A stretch of 43,648 bases of DNA, taken from positions 1 to 43,648 of the forward strand of contig CAISJL010000142.1 of assembly GCA_903885665.1 (NCBI GenBank), read 5' to 3'. The notes below the pieces were generated by a model, which was given only the letters and a program-made list of their open reading frames with translations, was not told where the DNA came from and ran no database searches. Source of the stretch: an uncultured beta proteobacterium. Its GTDB lineage: Bacteria; Pseudomonadota; Gammaproteobacteria; Burkholderiales; SG8-41. Numbering within the stretch: position 1 is the first letter of the stretch; every line of letters starts with the position of its first letter. Shown here piece by piece: positions 16,198 to 24,460 of the stretch. Made by a program: the position numbers and the translations under genes.

Positions 16198-17154
16198 CTA
16201 ATCCACGCGCGCAGCACTAGCCTTCAGTACTTTTGCCCATTTCTCGACGTTTGCTTTTAGAAATACGCTGAATTCTGCTGGGCTTAAAGTAAAGACCTCA
16301 GCACCTTCAGCATTGACGCGTTCGCGGAACTCGGCTTGTTGTGCTATCCGGGTGATTTCGGTATGCAGTAGGTTCAGGATGGGAGTCGGTATGCGTGCAG
16401 GTCCGAGTAGTCCATACCAACCAATAAATTCAAAGCCAGGCAAGCCCGATTCATTGACTGTAGGCAAGTCAGGTAAACCCGAGCTGCGTTTGGGTGAAGT
16501 GATGGCAATCGCCTTGAGTTTGCCGGCGCGAATGTATGGGTTAGAGCTGAGAATGCCAGCAAAGTTAAATTGGTAGTCGTTTGCTGATAAGTCTATCAGT
16601 GAAGCAGTTGCGGTTTTGTAGGGGATGTGTTGTGCTTTGACTCCGGTCATGACTTTATAGAGCTCACCGGATAAATGTCCGCCACTGCCGTTACCCGCAG
16701 AGCCAAAGTTGAGCGGGCCTTTGAAATTTTTCGTCCATTCTATAAATTGACGCATATTATTGGCGGGTGCTGAAGGGTGCACTACAAGGATCAGTCCTGC
16801 AGAGATTAATGGGGTGATGGCGGTGAAATCTTCAATGGTTCGGTAGGGCAGGTTAGGCGTTAAGGAGGCGTTGACTGTATGTTGGTGATAGGTCATGAAC
16901 ATCGTATAGCCATCGGGAGCTGCTTTAGCCGTCAAGTCGGCTGCGATGACGCCGCCTGCCCGATTGTCCACCACAATTTGTTTTTTAAAGGCCTCGGTTA
17001 AGCCCGCGCCAATTCGCCGTGACAGCATATCGGGGGTAGCCCCAGGCGCACCGACTGAAATAATGCGTATCGGTCGCTCTGGGAAGGCCGCGATGGCGGT
17101 CAGTGCTAGTGGGGCTAATCCGGAAAAAAGGATCAAGATCCAGAGTCTACGCAT
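16198..17154 (-). CDS. Bug/TctC-family tripartite tricarboxylate transporter substrate-binding protein
   Basis: A 318-residue exported receptor. The signal peptide covers about residues 1-22 (ending AIAAF). Family motifs are FPERPIRIISVGAPGATPD, IVVDNRAGGVIAADLTAKA, AAPDGYTMFM, NFGSAGNGSGGHLSGELYK, HIPYKTAT and GKLKAIAITSPKRSSGLPDL. The ATG at 17154 has a GGAGA ribosome binding site about 7 bases before it. No permease gene is adjacent. It is oriented away from the broken Bug gene at 17512, with a spacer containing a strong hairpin. The ligand is unknown. Confidence 0.88.
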   Translation of the reverse strand: MRRLWILILFSGLAPLALTAIAAFPERPIRIISVGAPGATPDMLSRRIGAGLTEAFKKQIVVDNRAGGVIAADLTAKAAPDGYTMFMTYHQHTVNASLTPNLPYRTIEDFTAITPLISAGLILVVHPSAPANNMRQFIEWTKNFKGPLNFGSAGNGSGGHLSGELYKVMTGVKAQHIPYKTATASLIDLSANDYQFNFAGILSSNPYIRAGKLKAIAITSPKRSSGLPDLPTVNESGLPGFEFIGWYGLLGPARIPTPILNLLHTEITRIAQQAEFRERVNAEGAEVFTLSPAEFSVFLKANVEKWAKVLKASAARVD

Positions 17155-17511
17155 GGCATGGTCTCCAAAAATATCAGGGCGTTATCACCGCATTTACATC
17201 AACATGCGTGCTGTATTCATTTTTTTCTGCTGATGGCGGTATTTTGTATCAAGCAATTAGAGACGACAAGCGCTAGTTTGAATATACGCGGTCGTATTCT
17301 AGATGTTTCGCGTATAGTTCTTATATAAAAACGTAAATAATTCAACAATGTAGCAAATCAATCGCTAACCGACGATTGATTTGCAATCGCGCGCAAAGCA
17401 GTTTTCGTAGCAGCTGGCCTATGCGCTACAAAGTGCCAGACTTAGATTTATTTCAATGTTGTAAAAAGCTAAACCAGACACGTATTGGTTTGCAGTCAAA
17501 AGGAGGCTCAA
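17155..17511. other. Divergent spacer between two Bug genes, with a perfect 12-bp hairpin
   Basis: No gene is seen in these roughly 350 bases. GCAAATCAATCG (17353-17364) and CGATTGATTTGC (17373-17384) form a perfect inverted repeat around CTAACCGA. It has no T-run, so an operator or RNA hairpin in the leader of the downstream Bug pseudogene is more likely than a terminator. Confidence 0.5.
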
Positions 17512-18495
17512 TTGTTGGTTCATAATCGTTTGATAGCGATGGTATTGGTACTAGTGGTCGCAGCATGCATGTTGCCGACCGTGGTGGGTGCGCAAACGTA
17601 TCCGAGTAAATCTATACGGATTATTGTGCCGTGGACACCTGGCGGCACTACGGATGTGTTGGCGCGTATCTTAGGTCAACGCTTGAGCGAGAGTTTTGGT
17701 CAGCAAGTCTTGATTGATAATCGACCTGGGGCCAGCGGTCAGATCGGCACTGATGTGGTGGCCAAAGCCGCACCGGATGGTTATACCTTGTTACTCGGTA
17801 CAACCGCCCCCAATTCAACCGCGCCTAGTCTGTATGCAAAATGACCATATGACCCAGTGAAAGACTTTGCGCCGATTTCCTTGATAGCCTTAACATTTTA
17901 TGTGTTATCCGTAACGCCGAGCTTGCCTGCTAAGAATATTCAGGAGTTGGTGCGACTGGCCAAGGCCCGACCCGGAGAGTTGAACTTTTCCTCACCTGGG
18001 AATGGCACACCGAATCATTTGTCAGGTGAGATGTTTAAGACGCGCACCGGGATTCAGATGCAACATATCCCCTTTAAGGGGAGTGTCCAGGCGATTGCCG
18101 ACGTGATTGGTGGGCAAATCCCATTGAATTTTGAAAACATCGCTGTGGTGTTGCCACATGTAAAGGCCGGTAAAGTACGCGCCCTAGGCGTTACCAGTGC
18201 CCAACGTACACCCTTTTTACCTGAGTTGCCGACGATTGCTGAATCTGGATACCCCGGATTTGAGGCGGTGGGTTGGTTTGGATTCCTGGCCCCCGCACAA
18301 ATCCCCAAAGACGTGTTGACTAAACTCAATTCGGAGACGGTGCGGATTCTAAACGCCCCCGAGGTCAATACCAAGATTGCGGCCTTAGGCGCGCAAGTGC
18401 GGCCCACGACGCCGGCAGAATTTGATGCGTTTAACCGTGAACAAATTCAAAAATGGGGCAAGGTGATTAAAGAATCCGGTGCCAAGGCGGATTGA
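17512..18495 (+). pseudogene. Bug/TctC-family receptor gene with one in-frame TGA
   Basis: The frame from TTG 17512 (ribosome binding site AGGAGG at 17501-17506; TTG 17515 is equally possible) encodes a full Bug protein of about 327 codons. The only fault is a TGA at 17842-17844. The reading frame is unchanged on both sides: ...PSLYAK, stop, PYDPVKDFAPISL..., where intact relatives usually have LPYDPVKDF. TTA to TGA would be a single change. The rest is typical: signal peptide, [61 protein letters not shown]. The lack of other damage indicates a recent event, a sequencing error, or readthrough. A GTG at 17857 could restart translation, but that product would lack the export signal. Confidence 0.8.
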
Positions 18496-18609
18496 GTTCA
18501 ACGGATAGACTGGAGTGTGATTACGTTTAAGATGGTGTCGGGGTCGTGGTAACCTTCACCTTTCTGATTTTCCATCTTAACGTTAATCATTATTGTGAAT
18601 TTATAGGCA

Positions 18610-20235
18610 ATGACTCCTCCAGTTTTATGTGATGTGATTATTATTGGTGCTGGCCACAATGGTTTGACTTGTGCCAACTATTTGGCTGCAGCCGGTTTAA
18701 CAGTGCGGGTGTTGGAGCGACGCGCTGTGGTCGGTGGTGCGGCGGTTACCGAGACTTTTCATCCTGGGTTTCGTAATTCAAGCGCAAGTTATGCTGCGCG
18801 GTTGTTGAATCCACAAATTATTCAAGATTTGCGCTTGACCCAGCACGGTTTGCAGATTCTCAATCGACCTCTGGCTAAATTCTTACCACTCGGTGCCGTG
18901 CATTTTCTCCAGATTGGCCCCACGATTGCCGATACCCAAGCAGAAGTTGCGCAGTTCTCTAGCCAAGATGCAGAACGATTGCCCGCTTTTTATGCCATGT
19001 TGGAGTCGGTTGCTGATGTGTGGCGTGAATGTTGTCACGAAACGCCGCCGAATGTGGGGGGCGGGCTTCAAGATATAGTTGCTGCAATTCGCAGTGGCCG
19101 ACGTCTACAACGCTTAAGCATGGCGCATCGGCGTGCGGTGTTGGATGTGCTGACAAAAAGTGTGGGTGATTTACTGGATGCGTGGTTTGAGTCTGCAGCA
19201 TTGAAGGCTGCGCTCGGCTATGAGGCGATTGCTGGACATTATGCCAGTCCTTATACACCTGGCACGGCGTATGTGTTGTTACATCATATGCTAGGCGAGG
19301 TGAATGGTCAGCGCGGTGCTACTGGGCATGTGGTGGGTGGTATGGGGGCCATTACTGAAGCAATGGCCGCAGAAGCGCGCTTACGTGGTGTGTATATCGA
19401 GACCAATGTGTCAGTTGAAAAAGTGATTGTCGATCAGCGTGGGGCCCAGGGCGTACAGTTACAAGGCGGACGTATTATCGAGGCCAGTTGTGTTGTTGCT
19501 AATGTAAATCCGAAGATGTTGTATTTGGACATGGTGGATGCGGTTGCATTGGATCAGAATTTTCTGCATACCTTACGTCAGTGGAAATGTGCATCTGCTA
19601 GTTTTCGCATGAATGTGGCCTTAAGCGAGCTGCCGAATTTTACGTGCTTGCCTAACCAACCAGACGAGTCCAGCGCTCTACACCATCAGTCGAGTATTGT
19701 TATGGCGCCTTCCCTACGTTATATGGAGCAAGCTTATTTTGATGCACGCACTTATGGCTGTGCTCGCGCTCCCGTTATTGAAATGCTCATCCCCTCGACT
19801 GTAGATGACAGTCTGGCACCTCCAGGTCAGCATGTGGCGAGCTTATGTTGTCAGCACTTTAGTCCAGACTTGCCTGAAGGCTTGTCGTGGGATGGTATTC
19901 GTGAAGATGCGGCAGATCATGTGATTGATACGGTGACGCGTTTTGCACCTAACTTTAAGTCTGCCATATTAGGGCGCAGTATTCTCTCACCACTGGATTT
20001 AGAGCGGGAATTTGGCTTGCTAGGTGGGGATATTTATCATGGCGCGCTCACGCTGGACCAGCTGTGGAGTGCACGTCCCATGCTCGGTCATGCGGATTAC
20101 CGCGGACCGATTCGAAAACTGTATTTGTGTGGTGCGGGTGCCCACCCAGGTGGTGGAGTCTCCGGCTTGCCGGGTCGTAATGCGGCTCGTGAGATTGTTG
20201 CCGACTTTAAACACGGCAAGCTTAAGCACCGATGA
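18610..20235 (+). CDS. Phytoene-dehydrogenase-like FAD/NAD(P) oxidoreductase
   Basis: A 541-residue flavoprotein of the CrtI/PYROXD2 group. The N-terminal FAD motif is VIIIGAGHNGLTCANYLAAA (about residues 9-28), followed by VLERRAVVGGAAVTETFHPG. A mid-protein nucleotide-contact stretch, GGMGAITEAMAAEARLRG, and the C-terminal LYLCGAGAHPGGGVSGLPGR complete the FAD site. Group members oxidise or isomerise polyenes, but bacterial homologues close to PYROXD2 have no known substrate. No crtB or other carotenoid gene is nearby, so carotenoid synthesis should not be assumed. The stop overlaps the ATG of the MFS transporter (ATGA), so the two are translationally coupled and probably share a substrate. 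Confidence 0.85.
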   Translation: MTPPVLCDVIIIGAGHNGLTCANYLAAAGLTVRVLERRAVVGGAAVTETFHPGFRNSSASYAARLLNPQIIQDLRLTQHGLQILNRPLAKFLPLGAVHFLQIGPTIADTQAEVAQFSSQDAERLPAFYAMLESVADVWRECCHETPPNVGGGLQDIVAAIRSGRRLQRLSMAHRRAVLDVLTKSVGDLLDAWFESAALKAALGYEAIAGHYASPYTPGTAYVLLHHMLGEVNGQRGATGHVVGGMGAITEAMAAEARLRGVYIETNVSVEKVIVDQRGAQGVQLQGGRIIEASCVVANVNPKMLYLDMVDAVALDQNFLHTLRQWKCASASFRMNVALSELPNFTCLPNQPDESSALHHQSSIVMAPSLRYMEQAYFDARTYGCARAPVIEMLIPSTVDDSLAPPGQHVASLCCQHFSPDLPEGLSWDGIREDAADHVIDTVTRFAPNFKSAILGRSILSPLDLEREFGLLGGDIYHGALTLDQLWSARPMLGHADYRGPIRKLYLCGAGAHPGGGVSGLPGRNAAREIVADFKHGKLKHR

Positions 20236-21455
20236 GGCCATTGTCTGCGCAACGCTTAACGTTTTTGTTATGTGCCGCAGAGGTATTGGCCATGACAGGA
20301 TTCGCCGCCTATACCACCTTGTTGCCGTTATTACAGCGGCAATGGGTATTAACTAACTCAGAGGCTGGTGCGATTAGTGGCTTCTTGTTTGCCGGTTATA
20401 TGTTGGCGGTGCCGATATTAAGTAGTCTGACTGATCGCGTTGATGCGCGGCGAATTTATATGGTTGCGTGTGTCATCGGCGCTTTGGGTGCGACATTGTT
20501 TGCGCTATTTGGTCAAGGTTTTTGGAGTGCTGCGGGTGCGCAGTTTTTAATTGGTGTGGCGTTGGGTGGCACTTATATGCCGGGGCTCAAGGCATTAACC
20601 GACCATTTAGAGGGGGCGGTCCAGTCGCGCGCTACTGCATTTTATACTGCGAGTTTTGGTGTGGGCTCGACTTTATCTATTTTAGTGTCAGGGCAGATTG
20701 GCGCACATATGGATTGGCATTGGGCGTTTGTGTTTGGTGCGATCGGCCCACTGTGCGCAGGACTATTGGTATTTTTTGTGGTGCCGCGCGCACCTGCACG
20801 GACTAGCCCGCCGCCGACTACGGCATTGCTCGATTTTCGGCCGGTATTACGTCACCGTCCGACTGTCCCTTATATCATTGGCTATGCCATTCATAATTAC
20901 GAATTGTTTGGCCAGCGCTCTTGGATGGTGGCATTTTTGGTGTTTTGCGCTAGTCAGCAGTCGGTGAATACACCGATGTTACTCAGTGCCGCCACATTGG
21001 CGGCGATGATAAATATTTTGGGGCCGGTTTTTAGTGTGACAGGTAATGAATTGGCGCTGCGTTTCGGTCGGCGGCAGGTGATTTTATTTTTTATGATGCT
21101 CTCAGGTTTGATTGCTTGTGGTATTGGTTATACCGCAGACTGGCCATGGTATTGGGTGGTGGTGTTGATGATGGTGCATTACGGCAGTATGTTAGGCGAT
21201 TCGGGTGCGCTGACTGCAGGCGCAGTGGCAAATACGCCGCCGCATATGCGTGGGGCGATGATGGCGGTGTATTCTTTTATCGGCTTTAGTACCGCATTTC
21301 TCGCGCCCCTGGTGTTTGGCTTTACTCTGGATGTGGCGGGCGGCAATCAACAGCCCATGGCTTGGGGTTTGGCCTTTGCCAGTATTGGGATACTCGGTGT
21401 ATTAGCGCCTATTGCGCGTTGGTTGCGCCACAATCGAATTAAAAAAAATATTTAA
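20232..21455 (+). CDS. Major facilitator superfamily (MFS) transporter
   Basis: A 407-residue inner-membrane protein with about twelve helices in two halves joined by a cytoplasmic loop near residues 185-205. The first half has the MFS motif around loop 2-3 (LTDRVDARRIYM) and GGTYMPGLKAL in helix 4. The second half begins around PYIIGYAIHNYELFGQRSW. It looks most like CynX/NarK-type or drug-efflux MFS proteins, but the substrate is unknown. The start ATG lies inside the ATGA overlap with the oxidoreductase stop, so they form a two-gene operon. It converges with the DUF2889 gene, 14 bases away. Confidence 0.85.
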   Translation: MRPLSAQRLTFLLCAAEVLAMTGFAAYTTLLPLLQRQWVLTNSEAGAISGFLFAGYMLAVPILSSLTDRVDARRIYMVACVIGALGATLFALFGQGFWSAAGAQFLIGVALGGTYMPGLKALTDHLEGAVQSRATAFYTASFGVGSTLSILVSGQIGAHMDWHWAFVFGAIGPLCAGLLVFFVVPRAPARTSPPPTTALLDFRPVLRHRPTVPYIIGYAIHNYELFGQRSWMVAFLVFCASQQSVNTPMLLSAATLAAMINILGPVFSVTGNELALRFGRRQVILFFMMLSGLIACGIGYTADWPWYWVVVLMMVHYGSMLGDSGALTAGAVANTPPHMRGAMMAVYSFIGFSTAFLAPLVFGFTLDVAGGNQQPMAWGLAFASIGILGVLAPIARWLRHNRIKKNI

Positions 21456-21469
21456 AATCAATAATTTAA

Positions 21470-22051
21470 TTAAATTTCAGGGATGTCGCTCTTTGATACG
21501 GCAGGCCCTGTATAGAACGCTGGCCAGCGCTCGAGCACCGCCGGGGAGTCGTCTTTGTAAATGTGGCAGGAGTTGAGATGATATGGCGGCTTGGTGATTG
21601 GCTTGAGTTTGTTGTGGGCGTCGCGGGCACGGCCGGTGGCTTGGAAAGCGGTGGTGCCAACTGGACCCAGCAGTTCGACTAAATGGGTGCAGCCCAGTAC
21701 GCCGCCGACCCGTTCGGCAATCGCTTTGCGCCAACCACGGCCGATGGTGATGCCAATTAAACCCTTAAAGTTGCCGGTTATATTGGCGCAACCGCCATAC
21801 GGCCCAACGTCGGTGACTGCTTCAGCATCATGAATCAATAAATCCAGATCAATGGTTAAGCGTAGCCACATATCGTGCACGGCTTCGCCGGGTTGCCGCT
21901 CGCGGCCGCCATCGCGGCGGGTGTGCACATAGCTTTTGGTATCTTTTAAATGGCCTTCAATATCCCACAGACCATCGGCACGCTCGTAGCCTGTGCATTC
22001 GATTTGGCGGGTGTGTTTGAGCACTCTCGGGCTTGGCGTACTTAAGGGCAT
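21470..22051 (-). CDS. DUF2889 family protein
   Basis: A 193-residue soluble protein matching DUF2889, a family without established function. Landmarks are the N-terminal HTRQIECTGYERADGLWDIEG, then MWLRLTIDLDLLIHDAEAVTD, then GCANITGNFKGLIGITIGRGW, then GCTHLVELLGPVGTTAFQA. The conserved Cys/His pair in GCTHL suggests a metal or catalytic site, but this is inference. The length is normal for the family. The DUF1289 gene is 29 bases upstream on the same strand and HMG-CoA lyase follows further upstream, so the three may be co-transcribed. In other proteobacteria DUF2889 genes often sit near acyl-CoA metabolism genes, as here; that is from memory. Confidence 0.85.
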   Translation of the reverse strand: MPLSTPSPRVLKHTRQIECTGYERADGLWDIEGHLKDTKSYVHTRRDGGRERQPGEAVHDMWLRLTIDLDLLIHDAEAVTDVGPYGGCANITGNFKGLIGITIGRGWRKAIAERVGGVLGCTHLVELLGPVGTTAFQATGRARDAHNKLKPITKPPYHLNSCHIYKDDSPAVLERWPAFYTGPAVSKSDIPEI

Positions 22052-22080
22052 AGCGGGACTCCAGTCAATGTGTTCGGTGT

Positions 22081-22272
22081 TTAATCAGTTAGGTTGCAGA
22101 CATTTAACGTCGCACGCCGTGTTGGCAGCTGCGACAAGATTGCGTGTTTTTGGAGATCGGTGTATTCCATCCAAGTAGCGATTTCGGTCAAGCTACGCCA
22201 ACAGCCCATGCAATAGCCGCTGGTGGCGTCGACTTGGCAAATCTGCACACACGGGGAATCAGTCTTTAACAT
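22081..22272 (-). CDS. DUF1289 family small Cys-rich protein
   Basis: A 63-residue protein with the DUF1289 pattern: SPCVQICQVDATSGYCMGCWRSL, that is CxxxC...CxxCxR, followed by EIATWMEYTDLQKHAIL. The four Cys are spaced for a small metal site; no function is established for the family. It lies 21 bases from the HMG-CoA lyase stop and 29 bases before the DUF2889 gene on the same strand. Confidence 0.88.
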   Translation of the reverse strand: MLKTDSPCVQICQVDATSGYCMGCWRSLTEIATWMEYTDLQKHAILSQLPTRRATLNVCNLTD

Positions 22273-22293
22273 ACGATCGATCGCTAACAGTGT

Positions 22294-23214
22294 TTAGTGT
22301 GTGCTCGCGGGGCTCGCTTTAGCGCTTAGCGCTCGGGCGGCGCGTGAGAGCGTGGGGCGGCCTAGGATTTGACAGATATAGTCGCCTGCCGCAATCAGAC
22401 GGGTCATGTCGACCCCGGTATGAATGCCTAAGCCATTGAGTAGATAGAGCACGTCCTCGGTGGCTACATTGCCAGTCGCACCTCGCGCATAAGGACAGCC
22501 GCCAAGGCCTGAAATCGAGCTATCAAAAGTAGCCACACCACACTCAAGGGCAGCGTAAATATTAGTGACCGCTTGGCCGTAAGTGTCGTGGAAATGACCG
22601 GCGAGTCGAGTCATTGGAATGTGTTTGGCCACAGCTTCAAATGCCGCTTGAGTGTTGCCAGCAGTGCCGCTGCCAATGGTGTCGCAAATGGTGATTTCAT
22701 AACAGCCCATAGCTTCTAGTGCCAAGGCCACATTGACTACCGCACTGGTCGGCACTGCGCCCTCGTAGGGGCAACCCAAACACACCGAGATGTCACCGCG
22801 CACTCGAATGCCTTGGTCTAGCGCCTGGCGGGCAACGGCGGCAAAGCGAGCCAAGCCCTCTTGAATACTGCAGTTAGTATTGCGTTGCGAGAAGCTCTCA
22901 GTTGCAGCGCCAAAGACTACGACTTCGGACGCGCCAGCGGCGATGGCCGCTTCTAAGCCTTTGAGATTGGGCACTAGCACTGGGTAATTGACATCCGGAT
23001 GGCGTTTGAGTCCAGCCATGACTTGGGCGTTATCGGCCATTTGTGGCACCCATTTGGGGGAGACAAAGGCGGTGGCTTCAATGGTTTTTAAGCCAGCATT
23101 TTGTAGCAGGTCAATGAGTTCAAGTTTGACGGCGGTAGGTACTGGAGTGGCTTCGTTTTGGAGGCCGTCTCTGGGTCCGACTTCAACTAAACGTACGGTG
23201 TTTGGTAGTGACAT
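22294..23214 (-). CDS. Hydroxymethylglutaryl-CoA lyase
   Basis: A 306-residue TIM-barrel enzyme that splits HMG-CoA into acetyl-CoA and acetoacetate, the last step of leucine breakdown. It begins VRLVEVGPRDGLQNE (catalytic Arg 15 and metal-ligand Asp 16). It carries the metal-ligand pair HFHD near 207-210 and the family signature GLGGCPYARGATGNVATED with the catalytic Cys at 240. The length is normal. ATG 23214 (MSLPNTVRL) aligns with the family N-terminus. It lies downstream of the methylglutaconyl-CoA-hydratase-like gene on the same strand, so the last two steps of the pathway are adjacent. The earlier steps (isovaleryl-CoA dehydrogenase, methylcrotonyl-CoA carboxylase) are not in the window. 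Confidence 0.93.
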   Translation of the reverse strand: MSLPNTVRLVEVGPRDGLQNEATPVPTAVKLELIDLLQNAGLKTIEATAFVSPKWVPQMADNAQVMAGLKRHPDVNYPVLVPNLKGLEAAIAAGASEVVVFGAATESFSQRNTNCSIQEGLARFAAVARQALDQGIRVRGDISVCLGCPYEGAVPTSAVVNVALALEAMGCYEITICDTIGSGTAGNTQAAFEAVAKHIPMTRLAGHFHDTYGQAVTNIYAALECGVATFDSSISGLGGCPYARGATGNVATEDVLYLLNGLGIHTGVDMTRLIAAGDYICQILGRPTLSRAARALSAKASPASTH

Positions 23215-23326
23215 AATGGGGATGGCAGTAGAAAAAAAGAGTGTTGTTTAAGGAAGTCTGAGGCGAGGGGTGACGGATTGCGTTGTTTATTCAGTGTGTG
23301 ATTTAGCGATTGCGTTAGTGGCTACC

Positions 23327-24256
23327 TTAGTGGCCACGGCGAGTGACCTTACTTTTTTTAGGCGCATGTGGAGTTGCTGATTTAGTGTTAGCTTTTGTTT
23401 TGCTTTTAGTTTTGGTTTTAGTTTTGGTTTTAGATTCGGCAGCCTTCTGCGGTGCCAGTGTCCATACCGGTTTGCGTTTTTCTAGGAAAGCACCTAAACC
23501 TTCTTGGCCTTCTGCAGTGGCGCGTATCTCAGCAATCAAGCTAGCGGTGGTTTTGACACTTACGGCATCGATTGGGCGGTGCGCGTGTTGAGTAATGAGT
23601 TGCTTGACTGCATGCATGGCGTGGGGGCCGCTGGTATAGAGCTCGCCAAGCAGCAAGCCGACGCGACCAGCAAGGTCATCGGCTTCGACCAAGTCATGCA
23701 CCAAGCCCATGCGCCATGCTTCTGCTGCATCAAACGCCTCGCCAGTGAGCATCCAGCGCCTAGCATGGCGTTCGCCAATTGCAGCCAGTATATAAGGACT
23801 AATCATTGCGGGGATGATGCCAATATTGACTTCGGAGAAGCGAAAGGTAGCGGTGCGTGTGGTCACGGCGATATCGCAAGCGGCGACCAAGCCGCAACCG
23901 CCGCCACGCACAGCGCCGTGAACGGCCGCTATAGTTGGCTTGTTCAGGCTAAATAGCTGATGAAACATCTCAGCGCTCGCTTGTGCTGCTTTTTGGTTTT
24001 GGGCTTTACTATGGTGTGCACTCGCGCGCATATGGGCGATATCGGCCCCCGCGCAAAAACTCGGGCCGGCCCCAGCAATGACCACTGCGCGAATGGCAGA
24101 GTCGTGCGCGATCTGTTGCAGCGCTGTGCTAAGCGCGTCGACCATCTCAGGATCAAAAGCGTTGTGCACTTCCGGACGGTTGAGCGTTAATGTGGCGTTG
24201 CCGTAGTCATCGACCGCAAACAACACGCGGGGTGGGGTTGGCTTAGATTTGCGCAT
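23327..24256 (-). CDS. liuC: Crotonase-fold hydratase, probably methylglutaconyl-CoA hydratase, with a Lys/Thr-rich tail
   Basis: A 309-residue enoyl-CoA hydratase/isomerase-family enzyme. The CoA-binding region is VVIAGAGPSFCAGADIAHM, and the oxyanion region is HGAVRGGGCGLVAACDIAV. The stretch FRFSEVNIGIIPAMISPYIL followed by GERHARRWMLTGE is the pattern I associate with the LiuC/AUH group. The expected reaction is hydration of 3-methylglutaconyl-CoA to HMG-CoA, the substrate of the neighbouring lyase. After about residue 265 comes an unusual basic tail of about 45 residues (KTKTKTK type, ending VTRRGH). The DNA there contains 2.5 copies of a 12-base repeat at 23404-23433, so the tail is repeat-grown and disordered. 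The catalytic part is complete without it. Family certain, exact substrate likely. Confidence 0.8.
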   Translation of the reverse strand: MRKSKPTPPRVLFAVDDYGNATLTLNRPEVHNAFDPEMVDALSTALQQIAHDSAIRAVVIAGAGPSFCAGADIAHMRASAHHSKAQNQKAAQASAEMFHQLFSLNKPTIAAVHGAVRGGGCGLVAACDIAVTTRTATFRFSEVNIGIIPAMISPYILAAIGERHARRWMLTGEAFDAAEAWRMGLVHDLVEADDLAGRVGLLLGELYTSGPHAMHAVKQLITQHAHRPIDAVSVKTTASLIAEIRATAEGQEGLGAFLEKRKPVWTLAPQKAAESKTKTKTKTKSKTKANTKSATPHAPKKSKVTRRGH

Positions 24257-24342
24257 CTGTGAACCTTTCAGAAAGACTCGTTACGCGAAAGGTCGCGCTC
24301 CGTATGACGAGTTGAGGTGGTTAAGGTAAGCGTCTAAAGTGA

Positions 24343-24366
24343 GGGTCAGGGTCAGGGTCAGGATCA
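24343..24366. repeat. Hexamer tandem repeat (GGGTCA)
   Basis: Three exact copies of GGGTCA plus one GGATCA run head to tail between the liuC-like gene and the isomerase gene on the opposite-facing strand ends. It lies in the leader of the liuC-like gene (minus strand). No protein-binding family is assigned; slippage is a sufficient explanation. Confidence 0.7.
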
Positions 24367-24460
24367 AACGTAAAAAGCGATTCGAAGTTTGTGCAGTCAG
24401 CGGTGTGACAGTCATAGGATCAGTATAACGGTGAAGCACGCTCCAGGCGTAATGTGCGAG

